A stretch of 64,000 bases of DNA from an uncultured Flavobacteriia bacterium (GTDB taxonomy: Bacteria > Bacteroidota > Bacteroidia > Flavobacteriales_D > Crocinitomicaceae). Under the pieces are notes generated by a model. The model saw only the letters and a list, made by a program, of their open reading frames with translations. It was not told the origin of the DNA and searched no databases. The stretch spans positions 62,001 to 126,000 of the forward strand of contig CALJTX010000038.1 in NCBI GenBank assembly GCA_937975705.1. The letters run 5' to 3'. Positions 27,245 to 35,823 of the stretch are shown here, one piece after another. The position numbers were made by a program, and so were the translations under genes. Numbering within the stretch: the first letter of the stretch is position 1; each line of letters opens with the position of its first letter.

Positions 27245-28697
27245 TACCCTCTTTACCGTCTTTGACCACAATTCCGGCCTTGGCCAAACCATCTCGGATT
27301 TGATCTGAGGTCGTCCAGTCTTTGTTGGTTCGGGCTTGGCCGCGCAAGTCGAGCACGAGTTCCATGACGGGTACCAAGCGACTTTCTGCGCCAGCAGCTT
27401 CTTTTTGTAGACCCAAAACATCAAAGACAAAAACAGCGATTTTCTCTTTCAAAAGCGCGAGGTCTGGTGCAGAGATTTGCTCTTTGCCGTCGTTGACCAA
27501 GTTGATGAGGCGCGTGGCTTCAAATAAATTGGCCACAAGAATAGGCGCGTTGAAGTCGTCGTTCATGGCTTTGTAAAAAGACTGAACCAAGGCAGGAACA
27601 TCAAAAGAAGATGTTTCTTTGGCCTCTAGGCGCTCTAGCGTAGCAACGGCGTCTGTGAGTTTTGACAAGCCTTTTTCTGCTGCATTTAGGGCATCTTGGG
27701 TGAAGTCGAGGTTGCTGCGGTAGTGGGCTTGCATCATGAAAAAGCGCACAACATTGGCCGAGTAAGATTTTTCAAATAAGCCGGTGCTCCCCTCTAAGAT
27801 TTGCTTGGGTAAAAAGTAATTTCCAAAAGATTTAGACATCTTTTGGCCATTGACATTGAGCATATTGGCGTGCATCCAGTAGCGCGCTGGGTTGCAACCA
27901 AAAGAGCCACAACTTTGCGCAATTTCGTCTTCGTGGTGCGGAAATTTGAGGTCCATGCCGCCGCCGTGTATATCGAACTGCTTGCCGAGGTATTTGGTGC
28001 TCATTGCCGTGCACTCGATGTGCCAGCCTGGGTTGCCGTTGCCCCAAGGTGAGCGCCAAATTTGCATGTCGTCGGGGTTGGCTTTTTTCCAGAGTGCAAA
28101 ATCGGCAAAGAAACGCTTTTCGTCTTGGGCATTGAGCGTGCGGGTTTCGTTTTCAAGCTCGTCTACCTTACGGCCGCTTAAAATGCCGTAGTTGTAGTCT
28201 TGCATGTATCTGCGCGTATCAAAATAAACAGAACCATTTACCTCATAGGCATAGCCGTTGGCAATGATTTGTTCAATGATTTCAATTTGTTCTTGGATAT
28301 GTTGTGTCGCTGTAGGCTCAATGCTTGGTGGCAACATATTGTAAATGCGCTGCAGTTCTTGAAATTTGACAGCGTATTTGTAGACAATTTCTAATGATTG
28401 TAGCTGTTCTGCTTTGGCAGCTGCGCCAATGCTGTCTACTTCTTGGCCGGCAGAATTAGTGATGTGGCCGGCATCTGTGATATTGCGGACATACTTGACC
28501 TCAAAACCTAAATGTAAAAGGTAACGGTATATAAGATCAAAATTGATGAAAGTGCGCATATTGCCCATATGTGGTTCGCTATATAGCGTAGGACCACATA
28601 CATACATTCCCACCTTGCCTTCTACGAGCGGAATAAAAGGTTCTTTTTCGCCTTTTAGCGTATTGTAGATAACGAGTTGATCTTGCTGAGCTTTCAT
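27231..28697 (-). CDS. cysS: Cysteinyl-tRNA synthetase
   Basis: 488-residue class I synthetase. The zinc-binding Cys and HIGH-type motif are in [15 protein letters not shown], the KMSKS motif is in KMSKSFGN, and the zinc site continues in [10 protein letters not shown] and FPHHEDE. The DALR-type anticodon region is at the C-terminus. It has its own promoter at 28716-28723. Confidence 0.97.
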   Translation of the reverse strand: MKAQQDQLVIYNTLKGEKEPFIPLVEGKVGMYVCGPTLYSEPHMGNMRTFINFDLIYRYLLHLGFEVKYVRNITDAGHITNSAGQEVDSIGAAAKAEQLQSLEIVYKYAVKFQELQRIYNMLPPSIEPTATQHIQEQIEIIEQIIANGYAYEVNGSVYFDTRRYMQDYNYGILSGRKVDELENETRTLNAQDEKRFFADFALWKKANPDDMQIWRSPWGNGNPGWHIECTAMSTKYLGKQFDIHGGGMDLKFPHHEDEIAQSCGSFGCNPARYWMHANMLNVNGQKMSKSFGNYFLPKQILEGSTGLFEKSYSANVVRFFMMQAHYRSNLDFTQDALNAAEKGLSKLTDAVATLERLEAKETSSFDVPALVQSFYKAMNDDFNAPILVANLFEATRLINLVNDGKEQISAPDLALLKEKIAVFVFDVLGLQKEAAGAESRLVPVMELVLDLRGQARTNKDWTTSDQIRDGLAKAGIVVKDGKEGTTWS

Positions 28698-28715
28698 TTT
28701 GTGCGGTTATTCTGA

Positions 28716-28723
28716 CAAATTTA
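28716..28723 (-). promoter_or_regulatory. -7 element of cysS
   Basis: TAAATTTG on the minus strand, 18 nt before the cysS ATG. Confidence 0.55.
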
Positions 28724-28748
28724 GCCAATTTTACGGCATCATTTTTGT

Positions 28749-28756
28749 TAAGTTTG
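28749..28756 (+). promoter_or_regulatory. -7 element of the DUF4783 gene
   Basis: TAAGTTTG, then TGGC and the ATG at 28761; a leaderless transcript is predicted. Confidence 0.6.
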
Positions 28757-28760
28757 TGGC

Positions 28761-29147
28761 ATGAACGCAATTTACAGTTTCTTTAGTGTCCTGCTGATTT
28801 CTCTTAGCTTAAGTGGTGATATTCCATATGCAACAATTCAGAGAGGGATGGAAACCAATGATGCACATTTAATTGTGGGTCTTGGCAAAGACAAAATTGT
28901 GCTGCAAGTGCCTGGTTCTGACGGCGCTTATCCGCTTTCGCAAGCCGAGATGATCCTGACGAGCTTCTTTCAAAAAAATCCTAAAGGCACTTTTGTTTTC
29001 AGGTATAAAAATACCAAATCAGTCGAAGGAAACGGCACCGTAATTGGCTCGTACGTCTCTAAAGGCAATAGCTACCGCAGCACTTTTCAGTTCCGCAGTG
29101 GCAAGTACGAAACCAAGCTCGAAAGCATGAGTATCGTAAAGGAATAA
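28761..29147 (+). CDS. DUF4783 family exported protein
   Basis: 128 residues with a signal peptide (about 1-19) and an NTF2-like DUF4783 domain, common in Bacteroidota. A central SQAEMILTSFFQKNPKGTF block and a C-terminal YRSTFQFRSGKYETKLE strand pair agree with this. It is probably periplasmic. Function is unknown. It stands alone between divergent cysS and convergent GT2. Confidence 0.75.
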   Translation: MNAIYSFFSVLLISLSLSGDIPYATIQRGMETNDAHLIVGLGKDKIVLQVPGSDGAYPLSQAEMILTSFFQKNPKGTFVFRYKNTKSVEGNGTVIGSYVSKGNSYRSTFQFRSGKYETKLESMSIVKE

Positions 29148-29149
29148 AC

Positions 29150-31051
29150 TTAAGCTTGCTGCCCTCTGTTTTCTTTGAGGGTATTGAAGAAGATGATACC
29201 GTAACCTACCGCAAGCATTACATGAAAAGGAACCATTCCTAAGTCACCGTAAATTGCTCTGTTAACGGCTGTAAATCCGAAAACAACCATAAACGTACCT
29301 TCCAAAATATTGATAATCGACAGGCTCTTTTTGTCGTATTTGTTGCCCTTGAATTCATCTTTCTTGGCGACATTGAATTTAGGCGTGCGTACAAAAGAGC
29401 TCTTGATACCAAGATAGCCTTCAATAACAGCAACGGCATTACTGAGGCCTAGCGCCATAGAAACAGTTAAAAACTGAACAAAACGACCAATAAAACGGAA
29501 GAGGTCTCCGAAGAAGTTGCCGCGCTTATCGCGGAAAGAGTTCCAGTAATAAAATGCCAAGAAGATGGTACTCGAGAAGAAATACATCCCGTACTTGATG
29601 TAGATATTGAGATCAGAGAAAGAATCTTTGATGTGCAATACCGCCAAACTGAGTAAAGAAAGGATCAAGATGAATACAAATACTGAAGAATTGAAAAGAT
29701 GCGCCAAACCGTGAATGCGGTCTCCAATTTTGAGTCCTTTTGTAGTTGCCAAGCGCTTCCACATCTTGATGAATACTTCTGCGCCGCCTTTCATCCAGCG
29801 GTGTTGTTGGCTTTTGAGCGCAGACATCGTGATCGGCAATTCTGCCGGCGACTCTACTTCTTCTAAGTACACAAAGCGCCAGCCTTTCATTTGGGCGCGG
29901 TAGCTGAGGTCGAGGTCTTCGGTGATGGTGTCGTGTTCCCAACCGCCTGCGTCGTCGATGGTGGCGCGGCGCCAAACGCCTGCTGTTCCGTTGAAATTGA
30001 TGTAGTGCCCACTTGCATTGCGACCACCTTGCTCAATGGCGAAGTGTCCGTTCAAACCAAAAGCTTGCAATTCGGTAAGCAAGGAATAATCTTTGTTGAG
30101 GTGACCCCAACGCGTTTGTACTACGCCCACATTTTCGGTAAAATAGGGAATGGTGCGCAATAAGAAATCTTTGCTCGGTACAAAATCGGCGTCGAAAATA
30201 GCAATGAATTCGCCCTCAACTTTGTCCATCGCACAATCCAAAGCACCTGCTTTGTAACCCGTACGGTCTGTACGATGCACATGCTGAATATTGATGCCAC
30301 GCGCAGCAACTTCTGCACATTTGTTGGCAATGATGTCTTTGGTTTCGTCGGTGGAGTCGTCTAGGACTTGGATTTGGAATTTGTCTCGAGGGTAGTCTAT
30401 TTCAGCGCAAGTTTCGATGATGCGCTCTGCCACGTACATTTCGTTGAACATTGGCAATTGCACTGTAACTTTTGGTGCATTTGCTAGATCAAATGGTGGG
30501 GTAACGCGACTTTGTTGTTTTTTCTTGTTCTTGACATAGGCAATTGCCAAACTCAATTGGATCACGCTGTAGAAGAAAATCAAGACCAAACACAAACCAT
30601 AAATCACGAGAATGATGCGGGCCACCATATGTGACCAGTAATGTTCTTTACCTTGGTAGTCGCCCCAGTTGAACATCCAGGATACTTTGAGTTGGGCTGA
30701 AAAAGGCTGCGTTTGACTGAAGGTATAATGCACCAGGTGTTCTTTGGCATTGGTTTCAAATACTTTCAAGACCGCTGCGCGGTAATCTTTGTCAATGAGC
30801 TTAATGGTAGACTTTCCGATAGGTACATTGCGGAAGGTGAATTTTCCGTTTTCGTCGGTTTCTGCAGTATATACTTTTCCAGTAACCGCAGATTTGAGTT
30901 GTACCTCAACGTCCTCAACTTCAGACTTGGTCTTGAAATCTACAAGAAAACCTTCGATTTTTTTAGAAACGGGGATCGCGAGGTCTTTATGCGCACGGCC
31001 AGAGAAGGCAATAAATAGACCAAAAAAGAGGAGTAATAAAGAATTCTTCAT
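29150..31051 (-). CDS. Membrane GT2 glycosyltransferase with an N-terminal carboxypeptidase-regulatory-like domain
   Basis: 633 residues. A signal peptide (MKNSLLLLFFGLFIAF) is followed by a CarboxypepD_reg-like beta-sandwich (about 25-105), a membrane helix, a cytoplasmic cellulose-synthase-like GT2 domain with IFDADFVP (DxD) and QQHRWMKG (QxxRW), then four or so C-terminal helices. It would polymerise or transfer sugars across the inner membrane while the extracytoplasmic domain binds a partner or product. ATG 31051 is preferred over the earlier frame opening because it starts the signal peptide. Confidence 0.87.
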   Translation of the reverse strand: MKNSLLLLFFGLFIAFSGRAHKDLAIPVSKKIEGFLVDFKTKSEVEDVEVQLKSAVTGKVYTAETDENGKFTFRNVPIGKSTIKLIDKDYRAAVLKVFETNAKEHLVHYTFSQTQPFSAQLKVSWMFNWGDYQGKEHYWSHMVARIILVIYGLCLVLIFFYSVIQLSLAIAYVKNKKKQQSRVTPPFDLANAPKVTVQLPMFNEMYVAERIIETCAEIDYPRDKFQIQVLDDSTDETKDIIANKCAEVAARGINIQHVHRTDRTGYKAGALDCAMDKVEGEFIAIFDADFVPSKDFLLRTIPYFTENVGVVQTRWGHLNKDYSLLTELQAFGLNGHFAIEQGGRNASGHYINFNGTAGVWRRATIDDAGGWEHDTITEDLDLSYRAQMKGWRFVYLEEVESPAELPITMSALKSQQHRWMKGGAEVFIKMWKRLATTKGLKIGDRIHGLAHLFNSSVFVFILILSLLSLAVLHIKDSFSDLNIYIKYGMYFFSSTIFLAFYYWNSFRDKRGNFFGDLFRFIGRFVQFLTVSMALGLSNAVAVIEGYLGIKSSFVRTPKFNVAKKDEFKGNKYDKKSLSIINILEGTFMVVFGFTAVNRAIYGDLGMVPFHVMLAVGYGIIFFNTLKENRGQQA

Positions 31052-31084
31052 TCGAGAAAACGCAATAGGTTTGAAAATAAAAAG

Positions 31085-31092
31085 CAAATATA
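31085..31092 (-). promoter_or_regulatory. -7 element of the GT2 gene
   Basis: TATATTTG on the minus strand, just past the stop of the S46 gene and 33 nt before ATG 31051. It suggests independent transcription. Confidence 0.55.
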
Positions 31093-31095
31093 GAT

Positions 31096-33210
31096 TTATT
31101 CTTTCATTAAGGTCATTTCATCGACCAAGTGTTTGGCTCCAGAGTAAATATCCATGACCCAAAGTACGTAACGGATGTCCACCACAATGTTGCGGCAACG
31201 GTTCGGATCAAACAAATAATCGCTCATGGTGCTTTCCCAGCTGCGGTCAAAATTGAGACCCATGAGGTAGCCATTTTCATCGAGCACAGGCGAGCCAGAG
31301 TTGCCGCCAGTGGTGTGGTTAGAGCCCGTAAAACAAACCCATAATTCGTCGCCTTGCGCATACGGGCCGTAGTTTTTGGCGGCGTGTAAGTCGAGCATGC
31401 GCGGCAAGAGTTCGAAGTCAGGGTTGCCCGTATTGTATTTAGCAACGATCCCATCTAAAGTGGTGTGTTCGGTGTAGCGCATGCCATCGGTTGGTGCCGA
31501 ACCTTCGAGCTGCCCGTAGGTAATGCGCAATGTAGAATTGGCATCGGGCCAATGCTTGTCTGTAGGAAACATCACGTATTTGCCTTCGACATAAACCTGC
31601 ATCCACTTATTGACCTCTGCTTGGAAAGTCTTGTAGGCCGGCACTATTTCATTTCTAAAAGGTGTGAAATAGGTGTTGAAATGCACAAAACCTGCGTCTT
31701 TTTGCAGTTTTTTGATTGATTTTGCACTAAAACTGCTCAAAAACGCTTTGAAACGAGCCGCATCAGTAAAGATTGATTTGCCATATATGAGTTCGGTCAA
31801 TTGCTCAACCGTGGTTCCTTTCAACTCTTGTTGAGAATAAGTGAAGTATAATTTGGTTAAGTCCAAGAAAATTTGACGATCCACTGCCATATCATAATTC
31901 TTGAAAAACCCATCTGCGGTAGTTTGCAATTTGTCGAGCACTCCCTTTAATTCGTTGTTTGCCGTGTATTTTGCATAGTTCGTAAGTACATCCTCTAAAC
32001 TGCGGACCAATTTAAAATACTCTGGGCCCACAGAAAAATATTCCACACCCATTGCATAATTGTATTCCGTTTTGGTGCCTTCGGCCATGAGGCCATTTAA
32101 CGTCGCTAATGCCGACGCATATTTGGCCCATTCAGGTTTGCTACTTGCCATTGCTTTGTATTTGGCTTCGTAGTCAACTTTAAGTTGCACCGCCCCTAAA
32201 TTCTCTAAGCCCTCTACCTGCCCAATCCATTTTTTCCAGGCATTGGCAATACTCGCTTGTTTAGCCGAATACTGAATACGCGTAAGATCAGACGCTTTCA
32301 TGCCGGCGTCGATAGCCGCCAAAGAATGGTTGCGCATTTCAATGCGTGCGGGGCGTTCCTTTTCAATAATGAATTTGAGGTATTCGGACACAACGTGTTG
32401 CTCGGTAAGGCCAGGAAAACCGTAGACCATAGTGAAGTCGCCTTCTTGACGGTTTTGAAAAGAAATCGGAAGGTAATGTAGCGGCTTATAAGGTTGGTTG
32501 TCGTTAGAAAACGCAGCCGGCTTGTTGTCTTTACCAGCGTAAATACGGAAAACCGAGAAGTCGCCGGTGTGGCGTGGCCAAACCCAGTTGTCGGTGTCGC
32601 CACCAAATTTGCCAATGGAGTTGGGCGGAGTACCCACAAAACGCACGTCTGTAAATGTTTCCTTGACCATGAGGTAATAATCGTTGCCATAATTAAAAGG
32701 CTTGATCTCTGCCTCAAAGTGTGTACCTGCAATGGCGGCAGCCACTAATTTCTTGATGTTGGCCGCAATGACCGCTTGGTCAGCTTTAGAACTCGCACCT
32801 GCCAAAACAGCAGCCGTAACGTCCTCGATGCGTACAATTCTGGTAGCGGTAAGGCCCGGGTTGGGCAACTCTTCTGCCAAATTTTTGGCCCAAAAACCAT
32901 TTTTCAAGTAGTCGTGCTCCAAAGAACTATGCGCTTGTATTTGGCCATAGCCGCAGTGGTGATTGGTGAGCAACAATCCTTTGTCTGAGACCAACTCTGC
33001 CGTACAACCGCCACCAAATTGGAAAATAGCATCTTTGATACTGGTATTGTTGACGCTATAGATATCGGCCGCACTGAGCTTCATGCCCTTGGCTTTCATG
33101 TCGTTTTCAAACGCCGCAATCAAAGACGGAATGAGCATGCCTTCCTCTGCCAACACTGGCTTAAGGCCCAAAATAGCTACACAAAATAAGACGAGTAAAC
33201 GCAGTTTCAT
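31096..33210 (-). CDS. S46 family dipeptidyl-peptidase, DPP11-like
   Basis: 704-residue periplasmic serine peptidase with a signal peptide. The catalytic His is in LLTNHHCGYGQIQ, and the Ser is in GGNSGSPVLDENG. The residue 18 positions after this Ser is Arg (MGLNFDR). In characterised S46 enzymes an Arg at this position marks DPP11, which releases dipeptides with Asp or Glu at P1, while DPP7 has Gly. This protein probably helps feed on acidic peptides. It has its own promoter. Confidence 0.92.
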   Translation of the reverse strand: MKLRLLVLFCVAILGLKPVLAEEGMLIPSLIAAFENDMKAKGMKLSAADIYSVNNTSIKDAIFQFGGGCTAELVSDKGLLLTNHHCGYGQIQAHSSLEHDYLKNGFWAKNLAEELPNPGLTATRIVRIEDVTAAVLAGASSKADQAVIAANIKKLVAAAIAGTHFEAEIKPFNYGNDYYLMVKETFTDVRFVGTPPNSIGKFGGDTDNWVWPRHTGDFSVFRIYAGKDNKPAAFSNDNQPYKPLHYLPISFQNRQEGDFTMVYGFPGLTEQHVVSEYLKFIIEKERPARIEMRNHSLAAIDAGMKASDLTRIQYSAKQASIANAWKKWIGQVEGLENLGAVQLKVDYEAKYKAMASSKPEWAKYASALATLNGLMAEGTKTEYNYAMGVEYFSVGPEYFKLVRSLEDVLTNYAKYTANNELKGVLDKLQTTADGFFKNYDMAVDRQIFLDLTKLYFTYSQQELKGTTVEQLTELIYGKSIFTDAARFKAFLSSFSAKSIKKLQKDAGFVHFNTYFTPFRNEIVPAYKTFQAEVNKWMQVYVEGKYVMFPTDKHWPDANSTLRITYGQLEGSAPTDGMRYTEHTTLDGIVAKYNTGNPDFELLPRMLDLHAAKNYGPYAQGDELWVCFTGSNHTTGGNSGSPVLDENGYLMGLNFDRSWESTMSDYLFDPNRCRNIVVDIRYVLWVMDIYSGAKHLVDEMTLMKE

Positions 33211-33229
33211 AGGGTTGTCAATTTGAACA

Positions 33230-33257
33230 CGAAGGTAGGGAAATTATGGCTTTGCAA
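33230..33257 (-). promoter_or_regulatory. Promoter of the S46 peptidase gene
   Basis: On the minus strand TTG (33255-33257), 17 nt, TACCTTCG (33230-33237), then 19 nt to the ATG. Confidence 0.6.
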
Positions 33258-33274
33258 ATTAATGTCTATAAAGC

Positions 33275-33288
33275 CACATTATAATGTG
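33275..33288. promoter_or_regulatory. HipB operator-like site 1
   Basis: Perfect 14-bp palindrome CACATTATAATGTG, centre 33281.5. It is the first of three related sites exactly 61 bp apart upstream of and over the hipB start. Confidence 0.65.
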
Positions 33289-33335
33289 ATTTCATATAAA
33301 TATAAGTAGCACGCACCCTTAAAAACGCTTAATAT

Positions 33336-33349
33336 CACATTATAATAGG
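33336..33349. promoter_or_regulatory. HipB operator-like site 2
   Basis: CACATTATAATAGG, centre 33342.5: the left half and core are identical to site 1, and the right half is degenerate. It lies just upstream of the expected -33 position of the hipB promoter. Confidence 0.55.
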
Positions 33350-33378
33350 TTTTTTATATTTATTTCAAGAGGATTGCC

Positions 33379-33386
33379 TATATTTG
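33379..33386 (+). promoter_or_regulatory. -7 element of hipB-hipS-hipT
   Basis: TATATTTG ends 19 nt before the hipB ATG and lies between operator-like sites 2 and 3, so repressor bound at both would enclose it. Confidence 0.65.
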
Positions 33387-33396
33387 TATTCTAAAT

Positions 33397-33410
33397 CATA
33401 ATATAATGTT
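33397..33410. promoter_or_regulatory. HipB operator-like site 3 over the start codon
   Basis: CATAATATAATGTT, centre 33403.5, matches site 1 at 11 of 14 positions, with the half TATAATGT intact. The hipB ATG (33406) is inside it. Confidence 0.5.
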
Positions 33411-33618
33411 AGTTGAAGAGCTTGGATTAACAATTAAAGCGAGACGCAAAGAGCTAGGTATTACCCAGCCGCATCTTTCTGAATTAGCCCAAATCAGTAT
33501 AAATACGCTATACAAAATAGAAAAAGGGCAAGCAAATCCGTCTTTGGAGGTTTTGAATAAAATTGGTGAAATATTAGGGATGGAGTTAACGTTTCAAGTC
33601 AAACAAAATCATTTTTAA
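33406..33618 (+). CDS. hipB: XRE-family antitoxin/repressor HipB
   Basis: 70-residue Cro/CI-type HTH protein. The helix-turn-helix covers about residues 8-62 (IKARRKELGITQPHLSELAQ, then SINTLYKIEKGQANPSLEVL). It is the first gene of a three-gene hip module and, by analogy with HipB proteins, should repress its own promoter through the three palindromes around it. hipS starts 3 bp after its stop. Confidence 0.85.
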   Translation: MLVEELGLTIKARRKELGITQPHLSELAQISINTLYKIEKGQANPSLEVLNKIGEILGMELTFQVKQNHF

Positions 33619-33621
33619 CCC

Positions 33622-33942
33622 ATGCGCACACTTGAAATTTATCGCAACGGTGTTTTAGCCGGTCAACTCATAGAGGAAAATACTGACCAATACTCTTTTC
33701 AATATGACCTGAGCTACCTCATGAACGAAAAGTACCCAGCAATCAGCCTCACCCTACCTAAAAAAGAAGAAAAATTCAGGAGTAACTTATTATTTCCATT
33801 CTTTTTTAATATGCTCAGCGAAGGCGTAAACCGCAAACTGCAAAGTCTATACTTAAGAATTGACGAAAACGATCACTTTGGCCTCCTTGCAGCCACCGCA
33901 CAAACAGATACTATTGGTGCAATCACCGTCAAACCAATATAG
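33622..33942 (+). CDS. hipS: HipS-like small antitoxin (N-subdomain 1 of HipA)
   Basis: 106 residues matching only the N-terminal subdomain of HipA kinases (LEIYRNGVLAGQLIEEN, YDLSYL, PAISLTLP, LFPFFFNMLSEG). In HipBST systems this part is a separate protein that neutralises the kinase HipT. Its own start and stop, and the 2-bp gap to the kinase gene, show that the split is real and not a frameshift; the frames are closed by TAG then ATG. Confidence 0.82.
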   Translation: MRTLEIYRNGVLAGQLIEENTDQYSFQYDLSYLMNEKYPAISLTLPKKEEKFRSNLLFPFFFNMLSEGVNRKLQSLYLRIDENDHFGLLAATAQTDTIGAITVKPI

Positions 33943-33944
33943 CG

Positions 33945-34952
33945 ATGCCAACAAATCAGCCAATTCAATGTTGTCCAGGAACCCTTGCCGATGGCTACAA
34001 TACGTTTAGTCCGACCTGCCTGCGCCGCATGTTTGCAGGTAAAAAAGTGGACCACCTATTGCCCTATGAACAACCTCAGCTCAGCGAGGATGTTCAAGCG
34101 CTCTTTCTTGATAACCGCAAACGGATCTCCATATCTGGAGTTCAAGAAAAATTGAGCCTCATTTTAGACAAGAATAAATTGCGTCTGACCAGAGAAAATG
34201 AACAGGGTCAGTACATTCTTAAACCCATTCCAAGAGACTTAAAAAAAATTGATCAGGTGCCCGCCAATGAGCATTTAACCATGCAAATAGCGCGGCAAGT
34301 TTATGGCATTCAGACAGCTGAAAATGCGCTTGTATTTTTCAAGAATGGCAGCCCTGCTTACCTCACCAAACGTTTCGATTTGAATGAAACCGGCACCAAA
34401 TGGGGCATTGAAGACTTTGCCTCGCTCGCCGGAAAAACTACAGAAAATGCAGGGCCAAACTTTAAGTATGATTATAGTTATGAAGAAGTAGGCCTATTGA
34501 TACAAAAATATGTGCCTGCATGGCGGGTAGAAATCGAGAAATACTTCACAATTGTATTGTTCAACTTTCTTTTTTCAAATGGTGATGCACACCTCAAAAA
34601 CTTTTCCTTACTTGAAACGACTCAAGGAGACTACCTTTTGAGCCCGGCCTATGATTTATTAAACACCAAACTGCACGTAGACGACTCAGACTTTGCCTTA
34701 GACAAAGGGCTCTTCAAAGACGATTTCAAAAGCGAACAATATAAAATTCGCAACCATCCTCACCTACTCGATTTCATCGAATTCGGCAAGCGCATTGGCG
34801 TTCGCGAAGACCGCATAGAAAAATTAATAGCCCCTTTGCTCCAAACACCACCACTATTGCAACAACTCATTTCTAACTCATTTCTCAACACCGCAAACAA
34901 GCGCGGTTATCTAATGATGTATCAAGCAAAAAGAAATTTTTTGGTGAAATGA
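33945..34952 (+). CDS. hipT: HipT-like serine/threonine kinase toxin
   Basis: 335-residue HipA-fold kinase core without the N-subdomain. The Gly-rich loop reads RISISGVQEK, with Ser62-Ile-Ser64 forming the SIS motif whose serines are autophosphorylated in HipT of E. coli. The catalytic Asp is Asp214 in NGDAHLKN, with Asn219, and the metal-binding Asp is in SPAYDLLN (Asp237). The known HipT target is tryptophanyl-tRNA synthetase; the target here is not known. It ends 5 bp from the opposing methyltransferase gene. Confidence 0.87.
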   Translation: MPTNQPIQCCPGTLADGYNTFSPTCLRRMFAGKKVDHLLPYEQPQLSEDVQALFLDNRKRISISGVQEKLSLILDKNKLRLTRENEQGQYILKPIPRDLKKIDQVPANEHLTMQIARQVYGIQTAENALVFFKNGSPAYLTKRFDLNETGTKWGIEDFASLAGKTTENAGPNFKYDYSYEEVGLLIQKYVPAWRVEIEKYFTIVLFNFLFSNGDAHLKNFSLLETTQGDYLLSPAYDLLNTKLHVDDSDFALDKGLFKDDFKSEQYKIRNHPHLLDFIEFGKRIGVREDRIEKLIAPLLQTPPLLQQLISNSFLNTANKRGYLMMYQAKRNFLVK

Positions 34953-34957
34953 CCTAA

Positions 34958-35803
34958 CTACCTCACCTGAAACCAAAACGAGCCGCCGTGTCTTTCGACT
35001 CCGTTGAGCTGCTCTTGGCTGAAAATGGGGTCGAGTTGTTGGCTAAGTTCAGGGTCTTCAGAAATGAAGTAATTGGCCATCAAAAGCTTGTATTTCGACG
35101 GATTCGCCAATAAGAAAATCGCCAAACCGTATTGCTCAGAATAAAAGCGATCGCACATAAATTGCGGGTAGTCGTAGGGCAGGTAAATGTCGTGGATGTG
35201 CACGATAACGCCACTAGGAAGCAGTGGCAATACTTCTAAGAAGAAAACCGTTGAATCAGAATTGGGCAACATCCGATGCGAATTGTCTATGAACAACACA
35301 TCATTTGGTTTCATGCTGAAAACCAAACTAAAATCGGTGTCCTCAAATGGTTTTCTGATGACCTGATTTGCCAATTGATCTATCTCGGCCCTGGGTTGCG
35401 GATCAATAGAAATAATTTGGGTGGCCAAACCATTGTTTTGTATGGCGCTATAAGCCACTTTTGTCGAATTACCCGACCCGACCTCAATATATTGCGCCGG
35501 TTTGAAGTGCGAAATAATGGCATACATGGCCACAATGTCCAAGCCCGGAAGAAACCCATTGATATAATAAGGCGTAATTTGATCAGACGGCAACTGGTGC
35601 TTGGGAATTGTCGCAAAATAGTCCCGATGGCTCAAAGCCACATCGATAATTTCTTTAAAATGTGAACGCTGAGAATTGATGTAATCGTAAAGCCCTTTGT
35701 GCGGCGGCTTCCCGTGGCCATATCGCGGCTTGAACTGCACTTTGTATTCCATATACAGCACCTGCCATTTAGGCGCCAAAAATCGGTAGAGTTTTTTAAG
35801 CAT
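34958..35803 (-). CDS. Class I SAM methyltransferase (Methyltransf_24-like)
   Basis: 281 residues with SAM-binding motif I in YIEVGSGNSTKVA, an acidic residue at SIDPQP, and the segment DVLFIDNSHR, a pattern of the Methyltransf_24 family often found with polysaccharide genes. The frame opens 45 bp earlier, but ATG 35803 (MLKKLYRFLAP) gives the usual N-terminus. Substrate unknown; the neighbours give no clue. Confidence 0.78.
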   Translation of the reverse strand: MLKKLYRFLAPKWQVLYMEYKVQFKPRYGHGKPPHKGLYDYINSQRSHFKEIIDVALSHRDYFATIPKHQLPSDQITPYYINGFLPGLDIVAMYAIISHFKPAQYIEVGSGNSTKVAYSAIQNNGLATQIISIDPQPRAEIDQLANQVIRKPFEDTDFSLVFSMKPNDVLFIDNSHRMLPNSDSTVFFLEVLPLLPSGVIVHIHDIYLPYDYPQFMCDRFYSEQYGLAIFLLANPSKYKLLMANYFISEDPELSQQLDPIFSQEQLNGVERHGGSFWFQVR

Positions 35804-35823
35804 AATGGAATAAAGATACCAAA

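Noticed and set aside
30713..31157. Plus-strand open frames over the GT2 and S46 genes
   Set aside because: They lie opposite well-supported genes and show no family likeness or promoter; antisense shadows of codon bias.
33622..34952. hipA broken by a frameshift into two pieces
   Set aside because: Both pieces have proper starts, a stop, and a 2-bp gap; the division falls exactly at the HipS/HipT boundary, and the kinase loop is of the HipT type.
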